Shown piece after piece: positions 62,331-64,000 of a DNA stretch of 64,000 nt. Each line of letters starts with the position of its first letter. Position 1 is the stretch's first letter. Source of the DNA: Anniella stebbinsi (lineage: Eukaryota > Chordata > Lepidosauria > Squamata > Anniellidae); NCBI GenBank assembly GCA_029215795.1, contig JARDYH010000001.1, positions 399,503,154-399,567,153 of the forward strand, in the 5' to 3' direction. Under the pieces are notes generated by a model. That model was not told the DNA's origin and did no database searches. It saw nothing but the letters and a program-made list of their open reading frames with translations. Made by a program: the position numbers and the translations under genes.

Positions 62331-62800
62331 GGGGCAATTTGAGAAACTATCCCGGGCACCATCACAAAATGGCTGCCATGAGAGATGTGGCTAGTCTAGG
62401 GTGACCAGATAAAATCCAGGTCAGGGCTCATGTAACTTTAACAGTTGTAGAGAAAAGGGAATTTCAGCCAGTGTCATTTGTATGCAATTAGTTCCTGGTG
62501 AAATTCCCTCTTCATCACACCAGTTAAAGTTGCAGGGGCCCTGCCTTCTTTTGCATATGGTCACTCTAGTATAGTGCATGCACCTTTAACTGTTGTGATG
62601 AAGAGGGAATTTCACCAGGAACTAATTGCATACAAACGACACTGGCTGAAATTCCCTTTTCTCTACAACTGTTAAAGTTACATGAGCCCTGACCTGGATT
62701 TTATCTGGTCAGCCTAGGCTAGTCACAAAGGACAACCAACCTGCCCAAAAGACTGAGTACAAAGTAGAGGTGAGGACTGAGCAACTCCTCTGAACTATAC
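62331..62800. mobile_element. Dispersed element 'F', interrupted by MITE 'E'
   Basis: GGGCACCATCACAAAATGGC..TGCCATGAGAGATGTGGCTA matches the element at 32620-32680. It continues after the insertion with GGCTAGTCACAAAGGAC. The outer right end is unclear. Confidence 0.5.
62397..62716. mobile_element. Complete 320-bp hAT-like foldback MITE 'E'
   Basis: Begins TAGGGTGACCAGATAAAATC and ends with the inverted complement GATTTTATCTGGTCAGCCTA. The two arms, each about 130 bp (62397-62526 and 62587-62716), differ at only about four positions by eye. GGCTAGTC flanks both ends (62389-62396 and 62717-62724), an 8-bp target duplication as made by hAT transposases. No coding capacity; a transposase would have to be supplied elsewhere. 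Confidence 0.92.
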
Positions 62801-62976
62801 CTTTCAGCACCAACAAAATCCATTTCACAGCAATCCTAGCTGCTGTTAAGAAAAGGTCTTGGGGTTGTTGTTTTAAGATGTACCATGTTGCCAAGAGAAA
62901 TGTATTTTATGGAAGGCAAACTTTTCTTCCCCTCCATGCCAGCCAACTAATTCCCAGCTGCTGATAAGAAAATTAG

Positions 62977-63004
<28 letters not shown>
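62977..63004. repeat. (TA)n microsatellite
   Basis: About 28 bp. Confidence 0.93.
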
Positions 63005-63007
<3 letters not shown>

Positions 63008-63189
63008 AAGGGTAGGACACCTCTGCAGGCACCAAGAAAAGCATCTGGTGCGAATTGGTGCCCATGGATACGACTTTCCTTACTCCTGCTCCAACAACTA
63101 CACCAGCCTGGCTTTATGAACTGTTCATATTTCACGAGCTGTATCCATAATAAACAGAAAGCTTTATTTTTCATAGAGATCGTTTATAT
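63005..63189. other. Unique non-coding sequence
   Basis: Nothing recognised. Confidence 0.35.
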
Positions 63190-63570
63190 TTCCTATGGGG
63201 GCAGAAATGGCATTTATTTATGTATTGATTGGTTTCCTTTTTAATCCTGCTTTCTTGTGCAGAAAAAACGTACCCAGTCCAAACGTCAAAAAATCAATCA
63301 TTAAAACAATAAAAGCAAAGCAGCAGCAAAAACAAAAGAAAAACAGGTTAAAAGCAGCAGAGAGAAATTATTACTGAAGGCCTTGTCTGAATTAAATAAG
63401 TCTTTACAGTCGTCAAAAACAATGGAAAGAAAGGAGCCCTGCAAGAACTCCCCTGGGAAGATTGTTCCATTGTTTTGGTGCCATTACCAAGAAGACGATG
63501 TCTTTACTGTCTATCAACTAGCTTTCATGCAGATGTTAAAAAGCATCTTATATAAGAATATGGTAGTGTA
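63190..63570 (-). mobile_element. LINE 3' end, reverse orientation
   Basis: ATTTATTTATGTATTGATTGG..TTTAATCCTGCTTTCTTGTG, an A-rich tract, then AAATAAGTCTTTACAGTCGTC..GGGAAGATTGTTCCATTG. This is the antisense order tail, 3' UTR, frame end of an L2-related LINE. Confidence 0.7.
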
Positions 63571-64000
63571 AGGCTTATTACTCGAGATCTACCAAACTGA
63601 GTTTGCTCATTTTTGTTTTAAACTGAAGCTTGAGCAGTGTAGATGTGCAGAAAATTTTGAATCTTTGAAAAAGTTCAGAGCTTAAACTTTGGGCAGTTCG
63701 AGAAGGGAGAAGGCATGAGGCAAAGGGGAGGTTAATGCATATGTCCTGCACTGTGCATGTAATGTAACTTGTGGCACAAGGTGTGCATGCACATGTAATA
63801 ATGTCTACTCCTGTGAATTCTTAGAGTGCTGGGCCAATGAAAAGACAGTCACAGAATGTTGGGAAAGGAGCAGAAGAATAGATAAGAAGACAAGGAGGAG
63901 AAGGTGAAGAGAAATAGCTGAAAGGACACCAGAGAGAGAAGCGAGAGAAAAATCTTACACCATGTGTTTTCAACCTCAAACTTCAAGAAATGGTAAATGA
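63571..64000. other. Unique non-coding sequence
   Basis: Nothing recognised up to the window edge. Confidence 0.4.

Noticed and set aside
1..64000. CRISPR array, operon or phage-like organisation
   Set aside because: Regular repeats are microsatellites and transposon copies; no bacterial genes or short spaced repeats are present.

Overview
The window is vertebrate nuclear DNA, most likely from a squamate reptile (a lizard). I infer this from its repeats: CR1 LINE tails ending in repeats of the octamer ATTCTATG, many L2-type LINE tails, an R4/Dong-like LINE fragment, a 5S-rRNA-like short element, tRNA-derived SINEs, and many small palindromic DNA transposons (MITEs). No prokaryotic organisation, CRISPR array, rRNA operon or functional tRNA gene is visible.

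I can support only one protein-coding gene, at 51.8-54.3 kb on the plus strand. It is an intact member of the C2CD4 family, closest to C2CD4A/C2CD4B. All of its parts can be read: a CpG-island promoter with CCAAT boxes and a TATA-like box, a non-coding first exon without any ATG, an 878-bp intron, a second exon holding the whole 438-codon reading frame, a very short 3' UTR with four overlapping ATTTA motifs, and an AATAAA signal.

A second CpG-rich block at about 29.0-30.6 kb has no gene I can recognise. It contains an unusual GATA-site palindrome, so it may be the promoter of an unseen transcript or an orphan CpG island with regulatory function.

Layout: 0-15 kb is mostly unique non-coding DNA with scattered MITE, CR1 and SINE fragments. 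15-18.6 kb holds a trinucleotide-rich repeat family, one copy interrupted by a solo LTR. 19-28.7 kb is dense in SINEs, MITEs, L2 tails and an R4/Dong-like fragment inside a TAA array. 29-30.6 kb is the orphan CpG island. 31-51 kb is unique DNA mixed with L2, CR1 and MITE copies, ending in an L2 nested inside a hAT-like MITE. 51.4-54.3 kb is the C2CD4 gene. 54.3-64 kb is repeat-rich, with a 165-bp minisatellite carrying TTAGGG motifs, a perfect 76-bp palindrome, and a 320-bp foldback hAT-like element with its target duplication.

The most informative biology is the C2CD4 gene structure and the readable history of nested insertions. In two cases, the solo LTR and the 320-bp foldback, a related uninterrupted copy of the host repeat lies elsewhere in this same window. 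Nothing here looks like a new multi-gene system. Repeat family names beyond CR1, L2, R4/Dong-like, hAT-like and 5S are descriptive labels of my own.
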